Origin: Klugiella xanthotipulae
GTDB lineage: Bacteria > Actinomycetota > Actinomycetes > Actinomycetales > Microbacteriaceae
DNA: 64,000 bases
Assembly: GCF_006716695.1 (NCBI RefSeq)
Contig: NZ_VFPN01000001.1
Span: forward strand, 1,240,001 to 1,304,000
Direction of reading: 5' to 3'
The translations under genes were made by a program, and so were the position numbers. Shown here piece by piece: positions 1 through 8,240 of the stretch; the stretch's first letter is position 1, and every line of letters begins with the position of its first letter. The notes beneath the pieces are model-generated. The model made no database searches, was not told the DNA's origin, and saw only the letters and a program-made list of their open reading frames with translations.

Positions 1-45
1 ATCGATGCCGGACTTCTTTTTACTGACCTCTTTGGATGCTGCCAT
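1..45 (-). CDS. crgA: Cell division protein CrgA, N-terminal fragment cut by the window edge
   Basis: The complement reads an ATG at 45 followed by 14 codons, MAASKEVSKKKSGID, and runs off the left edge in frame. The lysine-rich start fits the cytoplasmic N-terminus of CrgA, a small two-helix membrane protein that connects FtsZ, FtsI and other divisome parts in actinobacteria. The main support is position: crgA commonly lies divergent to a sortase and pabA beside the pknB operon, exactly the arrangement seen here. Only 15 residues are visible and no membrane segment can be checked, so the name is a synteny call. Confidence 0.6.
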   Translation of the reverse strand, partial: MAASKEVSKKKSGID

Positions 46-105
46 GCGTAAGAGTTTAGCCAATAAATTAACTCACCGGGCATCCAGCCCTGGCGGATTA
101 GAATA

Positions 106-948
106 ATGCCTATGTCCCAGGTTCCTTCCGCGCGCTCAGACGTGTCGTCATTCGATCCCCACGAGGGTGCTGACGACCCCCGATACCGAGCCCGCCGCCA
201 ACCCGAGGGTCGCAGCCGTCGCCGTAAACTGTCGGTCACAACCGTGCTTGGCGAGTTGCTGCTCACTGCGGGCGTCCTGGTGCTCGGCTTTATTGTGTGG
301 CAGCCCCTCTGGTCGTCCACAGTGGTTGCCAGCGAGCAGCGCAGCTCGGCACAGGTGTGGAGCGACAAGTGGCAGAAGGATGCGGAGGGCCAGCCGGCCC
401 CCACCATGACGGATGGCGATATCCCCATTCCCGGTGCGGTTGCCGCAGGCGAACCCCTGGGCGTGATCTACGTTCCGGCGTTTGGCGCTGACTTCTCCTC
501 GGCAATCGGCGAGACCACCGACCTGCGCACCGTGTTAAACAAGCGCACCCTGGGCACTGGCCACTACGAGTTGAGTCAGCAGCCCGGTGAGATCGGCAAC
601 TTTGCGATGGCAGCCCACCGCTCCGGCTGGGTGCCCACGCCCTTCCGCGAGATCATGAACCTCCGCATCGGTGACCCCATCTTTATCCAGACCCCCGCGG
701 GGTGGTACACCTACCGCTTCCGCGACCTGGAGTATGTGCAGCCCACCCAGACGGATGTGCTCAACCCGTTTCCCCGGCTGGAGGGCACCCCCGGCACCGA
801 CCGCATCCTCACCATGACCACCTGCCACCCCAAACTGGCCGGTAGTGATGAGCGGGCGATTGGCTACGCCGTCTTTGATAACTGGCAAGCTCTGCAGGAC
901 GGCCCGCCCGCCGAACTTGTTGAACTCAACCCGAATGTGAAGGCCTAA
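106..948 (+). CDS. Class E sortase (membrane transpeptidase)
   Basis: A 280-aa sortase with a basic N-terminal tail (about residues 26-41), one membrane anchor (about 46-68) and an extracytoplasmic catalytic domain. The catalytic triad is visible: His171 in AAHRSG, Cys240 in the TMTTCHP motif (the TLxTC box of sortases) and Arg250 in SDER. Class E enzymes of actinobacteria attach LPxTG/LAxTG-type surface proteins to peptidoglycan. An in-frame ATG at 112 (MSQVPSARSD) is an equally possible start. The gene lies divergent from crgA and only 3 nt ahead of a small membrane gene and pabA, so the three probably form one transcript. No sortase substrate is recognised in the window. Confidence 0.88.
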   Translation: MPMSQVPSARSDVSSFDPHEGADDPRYRARRQPEGRSRRRKLSVTTVLGELLLTAGVLVLGFIVWQPLWSSTVVASEQRSSAQVWSDKWQKDAEGQPAPTMTDGDIPIPGAVAAGEPLGVIYVPAFGADFSSAIGETTDLRTVLNKRTLGTGHYELSQQPGEIGNFAMAAHRSGWVPTPFREIMNLRIGDPIFIQTPAGWYTYRFRDLEYVQPTQTDVLNPFPRLEGTPGTDRILTMTTCHPKLAGSDERAIGYAVFDNWQALQDGPPAELVELNPNVKA

Positions 949-951
949 AAT

Positions 952-1116
952 ATGTACGGACTGATCTGGCGTATTCTGCCCGGCCCCGCCTGGCTCAAGG
1001 TCGTTGAGTCGCTCCTCATCGTGGCCGCGATTGTGTACGGGCTGTTTTTCTATGCGTACCCGTGGGTGGCGACGATGCTGCCCGAGCCCGGCTCGACGGT
1101 GGGTAGTGGCGAGTGA
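952..1116 (+). CDS. Small membrane protein between sortase and pabA (54 aa)
   Basis: A 54-codon reading frame starts at the ATG at 952, 3 nt after the sortase stop, and ends in a TGA whose GTGA overlap supplies the start of pabA. The product begins MYGLIWRILPGPAWLK, has one hydrophobic helix at about residues 18-41 (SLLIVAAIVYGLFFYAYPWV) and a short acidic, Gly/Ser-rich tail. The tight spacing on both sides argues that it is translated. I do not recognise a characterised family. The pattern of one helix with a short outer tail beside sortase and crgA suggests an envelope role, which is inference from neighbours only. Confidence 0.7.
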   Translation: MYGLIWRILPGPAWLKVVESLLIVAAIVYGLFFYAYPWVATMLPEPGSTVGSGE

Positions 1117-1775
1117 CGCGCATCCTGGTCATCGACAACTTCGATAGCTTCGTCTACACGCTCAACGGTTATCTGCAGGAGCTGGGCGCCGAGACCGACG
1201 TGGTACGCAACAACACCATCACCGAGGCGGACGCTGTGGCCGTCCTTGACGGGTATGACGGTGTACTCCTCTCCCCCGGGCCCGGCAAGCCCGCAGATGC
1301 GGGGGTCTCGATTGGCATGGTGCACGCCGCGTTGAGCACGGGGACCCCGCTGCTGGGTGTGTGCCTGGGGCATCAGGCTATCGCCGAGGCTTTTGGGGCA
1401 ACCGTCACCTATGCCGAAGAACTGATGCACGGGAAAGTGTCGCGCGTTGAGCATGACGAGAGCGACTTCTACCGCGGGGTGAGTACACCCTTTAATGCCA
1501 CACGGTATCACTCGCTCGCGGTGGTGAGCGACACCGTTCCGGAGCAGCTGGTCGTGAACTCACGTACGGCATCCGGGGTTATTATGGGGCTCCGACACCG
1601 GGAGGCCGAGATTTATGGTGTTCAGTTTCACCCCGAATCGGTGCTCACGGAGGGCGGCTACGCCATGCTGGGTAACTGGTTGGCGCGCGCGGGCCTGGCC
1701 GAGGCTCCCGCCACTGCCGCCACCCTCTCTCCGCTACTGGGCGCGGTTCCCGTTCCGTCTGCGGCCCCGAACTGA
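1113..1775 (+). CDS. pabA: Class I glutamine amidotransferase subunit, PabA/TrpG type
   Basis: This 220-aa protein transfers ammonia from glutamine to chorismate in partnership with a PabB or TrpE subunit, for 4-aminobenzoate (folate) or anthranilate (tryptophan) synthesis. The glutaminase triad is present: nucleophile Cys84 in GVCLGHQ, and His173 and Glu175 in QFHPES. The N-terminus ILVIDNFDSFVYTL and the oxyanion loop LLSPGPGKP are typical. The start is the GTG at 1113, overlapping the stop of the small membrane gene by 4 nt. No pabB or trpE is next to it; in actinobacteria this lone copy by the pknB operon is usually annotated trpG or pabA, and the sequence alone does not separate the two. 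Confidence 0.9.
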   Translation: MTRILVIDNFDSFVYTLNGYLQELGAETDVVRNNTITEADAVAVLDGYDGVLLSPGPGKPADAGVSIGMVHAALSTGTPLLGVCLGHQAIAEAFGATVTYAEELMHGKVSRVEHDESDFYRGVSTPFNATRYHSLAVVSDTVPEQLVVNSRTASGVIMGLRHREAEIYGVQFHPESVLTEGGYAMLGNWLARAGLAEAPATAATLSPLLGAVPVPSAAPN

Positions 1776-1795
1776 GCCACAGCGCGAGTACAGGA

Positions 1796-1840
1796 TTAAC
1801 GTGTGGGGGCCCCGGCACTGCCGGGGCCCCCACACGTTAA
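1796..1840. terminator. Bidirectional terminator between pabA and pknB
   Basis: Two 20-nt arms (1796-1815 and 1821-1840) are perfect inverted repeats around the 5-nt loop CACTG. The stem is very GC-rich with TTAAC ends. It sits 21 nt after the pabA stop and 8 nt after the pknB stop, between convergent genes, so it can end transcription from both sides. Confidence 0.9.
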
Positions 1841-1847
1841 CTCGCTC

Positions 1848-3542
1848 CTACCCGCTGCAGTAGCCGATCTCGACGGTGCTTCCCTGTGGCTGGGAGCCGG
1901 CAATCGACTGCGACACCACGGGTGAGCCGCTCTCGGTGGGGCACTGATTATTGGGCGTGAGTTTTACATCCAGCTGGAGGTCGGAGAGGATATCGCGGGC
2001 CACGGTCATACTCTGGCCCACCACATCCGGCACCGACACCTTGCCGTTGGACACCTTGAGATCAACCGTGCTTCCGCCGGGGACGGAGGTGCCCACAGTG
2101 GGGGTTCCATCAATTACGGCACCCTTGGGTACCGTGGCATCGTCAACCTGGTCGATGGTGCCCACCGTGAGCCCCAGTTTTGTCAGTGCGGCCGAGGCCG
2201 CCTCCACCGTCATGTTCTGGAAGTTCGGAATCACAACACTCGACGGGCCCACCGATATGTACACGTTGATGACCGTCTCGGGTGAGACTTTGGCCCCGGT
2301 GGCGGGGTCGGTACGGATGACGGTGCCAGCCTCCACCTCGCTGCTCTCCTCGTTCAGGGGCTGGGCCACCAGGTCGAGCTCGTTGAGTGCGTCGGTGGCT
2401 TCCTCCTGGGTCTGCCCGACAAGGTCGGGGATGATGCGTGTCGTCTCGGGCACAATGTTTGCCGGTACCAGGGTGAAAAGAAGCCAGAAGATCACGGCGA
2501 TGACGATGACACCGATGCTGAGGATAGTGCCCCAGATCCACATGACGGGCGGGCGGCTCTGGGTGCGCACGACGGAGGTGTTGTCGGCGAGCTGCTTGAG
2601 GGCCAATTCCGACTCGGAAAGCTGGCTGCCGCCGGAGGAACTGAACAGAGAATCCTCGACGTTTTCCTCGGTGCGGAAGACGGGCATCTTGCCGCTCGCG
2701 GCAACCTTCACAAACTCGCGAAACTCCGCGGCGGTCTGGAACCGCTTGGCGCGATCCTTTGCCATGGCGCGCATCACGATTTTGTCTAGGGGGGCGCTCA
2801 CCTCGGGATTCCGGTCACTCGGCGGGGTGGCTGGTTCGCTGACGTGCTGGTAGGCGACAGCGACGGCCGTGTCTCCCGTAAACGGGACCTTGCCGGTGAG
2901 CATCTCGTAGAGCACAATGCCCGCAGAGTAGAGGTCGGTACGGGCATCTACGGTCTCGCCCTTAGCCTGCTCCGGAGAGAAGTAGGCGGCCGTGCCGAGG
3001 ATGGCGGTGGTCTGGGCAACGGTTGACGAGGTATCTGAAATGGCGCGGGCGATCCCGAAGTCCATGACCTTGATTTGCCCGGCCGAGGTAATCATGATGT
3101 TGGCGGGTTTGATGTCACGGTGCACCACACCAGCGCGGTGTGAGTATTCGAGCGCGGTGAGGACGCTCTCCATGATGCGGCACGCTTCCTCGCCCGCGAG
3201 CGGCCCCGGAGCCAGAATCTCCTTGAGATTCTGGCCCTCGACGTACTCCATCACGATGAAGGGCAACTGCAATTGCGTGCCGTCTGCCGTCTGCATGAGC
3301 TCTTCACCCGCGTCGAAGACCCGCACGATAGTGGGGTGCGCCATCCGCGAGGCCGATTGCGCCTCCTGACGGAACCGCTCCCGGAATGTTGAGTCGTTGG
3401 CGAGGGACGCCTTCAAAATCTTCACGGCAACGGGTCGCCCCAGCTTCGTGTCGGTGCCGCGGAAAACGGTTGACATACCACCCTGGCCGATGAGATCGCC
3501 AACCAGGTAGCGCCCCGCAAGGATTCGTTGTGGGTCGGTCAC
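1848..3542 (-). CDS. pknB: Serine/threonine protein kinase PknB with three PASTA repeats
   Basis: A 564-aa transmembrane Hanks-type kinase that senses peptidoglycan fragments through its outer PASTA repeats and phosphorylates division and wall-synthesis proteins. The kinase domain (about 10-280) has the Gly loop IGQGGMSTV, Lys41 in VAVKILK, HRDIKPAN at 141-148, DFG at 161-163 and a Thr/Ser-rich activation loop before SPEQ. A single membrane helix lies at about 335-358. Three PASTA repeats follow at about 370-432, 436-498 and 502-562; the usual mycobacterial PknB has four, so this is a three-repeat form. Start is GTG at 3542. It is the last gene of the fhaA-to-pknB operon, 80 nt behind pknA, with a small CGGAAA/TTTCCG hairpin between them. 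Confidence 0.95.
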   Translation of the reverse strand: MTDPQRILAGRYLVGDLIGQGGMSTVFRGTDTKLGRPVAVKILKASLANDSTFRERFRQEAQSASRMAHPTIVRVFDAGEELMQTADGTQLQLPFIVMEYVEGQNLKEILAPGPLAGEEACRIMESVLTALEYSHRAGVVHRDIKPANIMITSAGQIKVMDFGIARAISDTSSTVAQTTAILGTAAYFSPEQAKGETVDARTDLYSAGIVLYEMLTGKVPFTGDTAVAVAYQHVSEPATPPSDRNPEVSAPLDKIVMRAMAKDRAKRFQTAAEFREFVKVAASGKMPVFRTEENVEDSLFSSSGGSQLSESELALKQLADNTSVVRTQSRPPVMWIWGTILSIGVIVIAVIFWLLFTLVPANIVPETTRIIPDLVGQTQEEATDALNELDLVAQPLNEESSEVEAGTVIRTDPATGAKVSPETVINVYISVGPSSVVIPNFQNMTVEAASAALTKLGLTVGTIDQVDDATVPKGAVIDGTPTVGTSVPGGSTVDLKVSNGKVSVPDVVGQSMTVARDILSDLQLDVKLTPNNQCPTESGSPVVSQSIAGSQPQGSTVEIGYCSG

Positions 3543-3622
3543 TAAAGGCCTCTCTGGGATGAACTGCTGTATTGCTGCTTTATTCTAGGGCGTGGGATGT
3601 CACGGAAAGCTGAGTTTCCGAT

Positions 3623-5386
3623 CTAACCGAGGCTGGTATCGCTCGCAATCGACACGGCCAGCGTGGGAGATGCGGGCGATTGTTGCGGCGAGATGGTTCC
3701 CGAACCACACGAGACTGTGTACGAGATCGAGAAGTTGCTGCTTCCCGACCGGATGCGTGCACTTGTGGCCGCATTGGGCTGGCGGATAATCGAGGCGCCA
3801 CCATCCACCGACACGGTATAGGACTGCACGGTTGTGCCAGCGGGGCAGCTGCTGGAGGCGTCGCTCCACTGGATCTCGAACTCGGTGTCGGCGGGAACGG
3901 TGTTGGTCGCCGGGTCGATACTCGGATCCTGGTTAGCCGAGATGAACGGGGCGCTTGAGGGTGCCGAGGGTGCCGAGGGTGCCGTGTACACCGTGAGGGT
4001 GATCTCGCGGTCGAACGGAACGTTTGCCCCGGTGGGGTTGATGGACTGAACGGTGCCGACGGCGGCATCCGAGGGGGCGACATCTCCCGGGGCGGACACG
4101 ATGGAATTGAAACCCAGCGCGCCCAGACCAGCGCGCGCATCAGCCTCAGACTTGCCCTCCCAATCGGAGCCGTTAATCGGCGCACCGGTTTCGGCAGGGG
4201 GCTCCGAGGTTTCCTCCGTGGTGGGTGGTGGCGAAGAGGGAGATGACGATGTTGGTGTGGTGCTGGCGGGGGTGTCCTCTTTGTTGCCCGAGTTGATCGC
4301 CCAGACGGTGCCCACCACAACGATGAGCAGGATAGCGATGAGTGCCACGAGCGGCCAGGTCCAGCGGCTGCGTTTCTTCTCGTCGTCGAGGGCATCCGGG
4401 TCGCCCTCCTCGTCATCATCCAGGCCAGCCAGGCTGGCAGTGGACAACACGGTGGTGGCGTCCTCGGCGGCGGTATCGCTGAGTGAGGTGAGGAGGCGCG
4501 TGGCGTCATCCTCACCGGATACGTCGCCGCTGATGATGGCGGGAACAGACAGGGCTGCCGCACGGATATCCCCGCGATGCAGGGCCGCTGCCGCCTGGGC
4601 GAGCTTCATGGCGCTCGCGGGACGTTCCTTCGGGTCTTTGGCGAGGCAGGCGAAGACGAGGTTGCGCACGGGCTCGCTCACGGTCTCCGGTAGCTCGGGC
4701 GGTGTTTCGTTGATCTGAGCCATCGCGATGGCGACCTGCGATTCACCCGTGAATGGGCGTTTACCGGCGAGGCACTCGTAGGCCACAATCCCGAGTGAGT
4801 AGACATCGGTGGCGGCGGTGGCGGTGTGGCCGCTGGCCTGCTCCGGTGCGAGGTACTGCACGGTGCCCATCACCTGACCGGTAGCCGTGAGCGGCACCTG
4901 GTCGGCGATCCGGGCGATGCCGAAGTCGGTAATTTTTACGCGACCCTCGGGCGTGATGAGCAGATTTCCCGGCTTAATATCGCGGTGCACCAGGCCAGCC
5001 TCGTGCGCCGCGTGCAGCGCACTGGCGGTCTGCGCCACGATGCCCAGGACCCGATCAGTGGGGAGGACCCCCTCGCGTTCGATGATGGTTGATAGCGGCT
5101 CACCGGGAACCAGCTCCATCACAATGTAGGCGGAACCCTGCTCCTCGCCGTAGTCAAAGACGTTGGCGATGCCCTCATTGTTGACCAGGGCGGCGTGGCG
5201 GGCCTCGGCGCGGAAGCGCTCCAGGAATCCCGGATCGCCCATGTACTCGTCTTTAAGGATCTTGATGGCAACCGTGCGTCCAATGATGCGGTCGGTGGCT
5301 TTCCACACCTCACCCATGCCACCGATGGCAACTCGGGAGATGAGCTCGTAACGTCCACCGAATGTTAGTCCTGCTGTTGGTCTCAT
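3623..5386 (-). CDS. pknA: Serine/threonine protein kinase PknA with extended outer region
   Basis: A 587-aa membrane kinase paired with PknB. The kinase domain (about 12-270) shows VAIGGMGEV, Lys42, HRDIKPGN at 134-141 and DFG at 154-156. An acidic linker (about 290-338) leads to a membrane helix at about 344-364. Outside there is a Ser/Thr/Pro-rich stretch (about 371-402), one PASTA-like repeat (about 405-467), and about 115 further residues with only three cysteines. Classical PknA of mycobacteria lacks PASTA repeats and ends soon after the helix, so the long ectodomain is a lineage feature. The ATG overlaps the pbpA stop (ATGA), which shows translational coupling. Confidence 0.92.
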   Translation of the reverse strand: MRPTAGLTFGGRYELISRVAIGGMGEVWKATDRIIGRTVAIKILKDEYMGDPGFLERFRAEARHAALVNNEGIANVFDYGEEQGSAYIVMELVPGEPLSTIIEREGVLPTDRVLGIVAQTASALHAAHEAGLVHRDIKPGNLLITPEGRVKITDFGIARIADQVPLTATGQVMGTVQYLAPEQASGHTATAATDVYSLGIVAYECLAGKRPFTGESQVAIAMAQINETPPELPETVSEPVRNLVFACLAKDPKERPASAMKLAQAAAALHRGDIRAAALSVPAIISGDVSGEDDATRLLTSLSDTAAEDATTVLSTASLAGLDDDEEGDPDALDDEKKRSRWTWPLVALIAILLIVVVGTVWAINSGNKEDTPASTTPTSSSPSSPPPTTEETSEPPAETGAPINGSDWEGKSEADARAGLGALGFNSIVSAPGDVAPSDAAVGTVQSINPTGANVPFDREITLTVYTAPSAPSAPSSAPFISANQDPSIDPATNTVPADTEFEIQWSDASSSCPAGTTVQSYTVSVDGGASIIRQPNAATSARIRSGSSNFSISYTVSCGSGTISPQQSPASPTLAVSIASDTSLG

Positions 5387-6843
5387 TGGTTCAGCACCGC
5401 CTCTATAACTTTCTTTCCAATTGGTGCGGCAATTCCTTCAGAGGTGCCGTTTTGTCCTAGTCCCCCGCCGTCTTCTACCACGACCGCGACAACAACCTCG
5501 GGATCGTCGGCGGGAGCAAACCCGGTAAACCACAGCGTGTATGGTGCAACCGTGCCGTTTTCCGCCGTTCCCGTCTTTCCGGCAACCCTGACACCGTCTA
5601 TTGTGGCAGTTCGTGCACTACCGTTGGGTGCCGAAACCACATTCACCATCATTTCGGTCAGGGTCTCAGCCGTCGCGCTGCTGATTGGCTCCGAGAAAAC
5701 CTCGGGTTCAAACTCGCTGATCGTGCTGAGGTTGGGTGCGACGACTCGCTGCACCAGCTGCGGCTTCATGAGCTTACCGTCGTTGGCGATTGCTGCGCTG
5801 ACCATGGCCATCTGGAGGGGTGTGGCCCGGACATCCGCCTGGCCAATGCCCGAGAGGGCGGTGCGGGCGGAATCCTGTGTTCGGGGAAAAATACTGGGGG
5901 TGACCTTGGTGGGGATGCCGAGGTCCTGACCGAACCCAAACTTTTCGGCCTGGGCGTGTAGGTCGGTGTTGCCCATCGTGGCGGCCAACTCGGCGAAGGG
6001 AGTGTTGCACGACATCGTCAGGCCGAGTAGCAGCGTGGTGGTGGGCCCGGAGCCACACGTGCCCCGCCAGGAGTTGCGCACGACCGATGAACTGCCGGGG
6101 AGTTGATACCCGCCGGTGTTGGCAAACGTGGACTCGGGAGTGTAGTTACCCGATTCGAGGGCTGCTGCGGCGACGACAAGCTTAAATGTGGAGCCGGGCG
6201 GGTTGAGGCTGCCCGTGATGGCTCGGTTGTCGAGGGGTTTCGCGGGGTCGGCCAGCAGTGCCTTGTAGTTGGCAATGACCTCGGCCGAGTCGTGGCTGGT
6301 CATGAGGTTGGGGTCGTATGTGGGGGTGGACACCATGGCGAGAATCTCGCCGGTCTTGGGGCGCATCGCCACGACGGCGCCCTGGAGGGTACCCAGAGCA
6401 TCCCGGGCCGCCTGCTGCACCACGGGGTCGAGCGTGAGCTCCACCGACGCACCCTGCGGCGGCTGGCCCGTGACGATGCGGTTGATCTTGTCGAGGAACT
6501 GCGAGCTGGAGGTGCCGCTCAATTCGGAGTTCATGGAGCTTTCGATGCCCGTCGTGCCCTGGTCAATCGTGTAGTAGCCGGTCACGGCGGCATAAAGATC
6601 GCCCTGCGGGTACTCGCGCTGGAACTTGTAGTTGTCTCCCGTCGGCATCGACTGCGCCACGGGAACCCCGTTGACGAGAATGGCACCGCGCTCCACGTCG
6701 AAGCTGTCGTAGAGGGTGCGCTTGTTGCGGGGGTCTGCGGCCAGGTTATCCGCCTGGAATACCTGGATGATGCTCGTCGAGGTCATGAGCGCCACGAACA
6801 TCAGGAAGATGAGGATACTGACACGCTTGAGCTGCTTATTCAC
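5383..6843 (-). CDS. pbpA: Class B penicillin-binding protein (transpeptidase) PbpA
   Basis: A 486-aa peptidoglycan transpeptidase with one N-terminal membrane helix (about 8-28). The penicillin-binding motifs are intact: Ser218-Thr-Phe-Lys221 in NPPGSTFKLV, Ser278-Cys-Asn280, and Lys423-Thr-Gly-Thr426. The region before residue 150 is the class B dimerisation part. It works as partner of the SEDS glycosyltransferase encoded immediately upstream, and the start (GTG at 6843) overlaps the stop of that gene by GTGA. The downstream pknA start overlaps its own stop, so the run is tightly coupled. Confidence 0.94.
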   Translation of the reverse strand: MNKQLKRVSILIFLMFVALMTSTSIIQVFQADNLAADPRNKRTLYDSFDVERGAILVNGVPVAQSMPTGDNYKFQREYPQGDLYAAVTGYYTIDQGTTGIESSMNSELSGTSSSQFLDKINRIVTGQPPQGASVELTLDPVVQQAARDALGTLQGAVVAMRPKTGEILAMVSTPTYDPNLMTSHDSAEVIANYKALLADPAKPLDNRAITGSLNPPGSTFKLVVAAAALESGNYTPESTFANTGGYQLPGSSSVVRNSWRGTCGSGPTTTLLLGLTMSCNTPFAELAATMGNTDLHAQAEKFGFGQDLGIPTKVTPSIFPRTQDSARTALSGIGQADVRATPLQMAMVSAAIANDGKLMKPQLVQRVVAPNLSTISEFEPEVFSEPISSATAETLTEMMVNVVSAPNGSARTATIDGVRVAGKTGTAENGTVAPYTLWFTGFAPADDPEVVVAVVVEDGGGLGQNGTSEGIAAPIGKKVIEAVLNQ

Positions 6844-8240
6844 GCGTCAATCACCAGCTTAGGTTGGTTGCGGATGGTGTCGGAGAGACGTAAAAACAAG
6901 GCCACAATGATCCAGTTTGAGAGCAGGGAGGAGCCACCGGCCGCGAGGAACGGTGCGGTAAGACCCGTGAGCGGGATCACCCGGGTGATCCCACCAATGA
7001 CGATAAAAACCTGGAGGGCGAGGGCAAAGGACAGACCCGTTGCGAGCATCTTGCCGAAGTCGTCCCGGCCCGCGAAGCCGATACGCAGGCCCCGGGCCAC
7101 CAGGATCGCGTAGAGCGCGAGGAGCACAAATATGCCGACGAGACCGAGTTCTTCACCGATACTCCCCACAATGTAGTCGCTCTGTGGCAGGGGGGTGATG
7201 TTGGGCCGTCCTTGGCCGAGACCCGTGCCGGACATCCCGCCGTGGGCCAGGCCGAAAAGACCCTGCACCAGCTGATAGCTGCTGCGTTTCGCATCGTAAA
7301 TAGCCTGATCAAACGGGGTGAGCCAGTTACGGAAGCGCGAGTTAACGTAGTCAAGCGACTGGCTTGCCACGACGGCACCGGTGAGGAACAGGCCGAGGCC
7401 GATAAAAACCCAGCTGGCGCGCCCGGTGGCAACGTAGATCATCACGAGAAACAGGCCGAAATAGAGCAGCGAGGTGCCCAGATCGCGCTGGAACACCAGA
7501 ACAGACATGGCGAGAAGCCAGAACACCATGATGGGGCCGAGGTCGCGGATGCGGGGGAAGGACATCCACAAGAACTTTTTTCCCACCATGGAGAGTGAGT
7601 CGCGATTACGTACCAGGTAACCGGCAAAGAATATGGCCAGCAGAATCTTGGCGATCTCACCGGGCTGGAAGCTGAACATGCCCAGATTAATCCACACCTG
7701 TGCGCCGCCATCGGCCTTGCCGATGATGGGGGCGAGGGGCAGTAGCAAGAGAACGAGGGCCAGGATACCCGCGATGTAGGTGTAGCGCAGCAGTACGCGA
7801 TGGTTGCGGATGAAGAGTAGCACGAGGATGGCGAGCACAATGGCGAGGGCCGTCCAGACCACCTGCCGGTTGGCGGTGGCCTCCCAGCCGCTCGACTTGA
7901 CGATGAGGTCGATGCGGTAGATCTGGGCGATGCCCATACCGTTCAGTAGGGTGGCGACGGGGATGATGATGGGGTCGGCATCCGGTGCCACAGAACGTAC
8001 CGTGATGTGCAACGCGAGCACGGCAATCGTGAGCATCGAGGTGAGAAGGAAGGGGGTGGGGTCGATCGTGTCGAGGACGGCGAGCTGCACCAGGTATATG
8101 GCACCGCCGTTAATCGCGCACGCGGCGAGTAGCAGGATCAGTTCGAGGTTGCGCAGTTTGCGCGGGGTACGGTCGCCGCGGATGCGACCAACAGATACAT
8201 CCGCGGGGGCATCATCGGCGACCAGTTCGGGGCTACTCAT
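6840..8240 (-). CDS. SEDS-family peptidoglycan glycosyltransferase, FtsW/RodA type
   Basis: A 466-aa polytopic protein that polymerises lipid II in the membrane with a class B PBP. It has about 10-12 hydrophobic segments and the SEDS signature near GMSGTGLGQGRPNITPLPQSDYIVGSIGEELG, quoted in parts: GTGLGQG and FIVGSIGEE-like YIVGSIGEELG. I place the start at the ATG at 8240 (MSSPELVADDAPADV), which overlaps the last codons of pstP by 8 nt; a longer frame to 8363 would run through the pstP 3' end and adds 41 residues that look non-coding. The partner pbpA overlaps directly. In this operon the gene is usually called rodA or ftsW; the sequence read here does not decide. Confidence 0.92.
   Translation of the reverse strand: MSSPELVADDAPADVSVGRIRGDRTPRKLRNLELILLLAACAINGGAIYLVQLAVLDTIDPTPFLLTSMLTIAVLALHITVRSVAPDADPIIIPVATLLNGMGIAQIYRIDLIVKSSGWEATANRQVVWTALAIVLAILVLLFIRNHRVLLRYTYIAGILALVLLLLPLAPIIGKADGGAQVWINLGMFSFQPGEIAKILLAIFFAGYLVRNRDSLSMVGKKFLWMSFPRIRDLGPIMVFWLLAMSVLVFQRDLGTSLLYFGLFLVMIYVATGRASWVFIGLGLFLTGAVVASQSLDYVNSRFRNWLTPFDQAIYDAKRSSYQLVQGLFGLAHGGMSGTGLGQGRPNITPLPQSDYIVGSIGEELGLVGIFVLLALYAILVARGLRIGFAGRDDFGKMLATGLSFALALQVFIVIGGITRVIPLTGLTAPFLAAGGSSLLSNWIIVALFLRLSDTIRNQPKLVIDA

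Noticed and set aside
6103-7113. 336-codon + strand frame opposite pbpA and ftsW
   Set aside because: It is a mirror of well supported genes with catalytic motifs; high GC leaves long open antisense frames.
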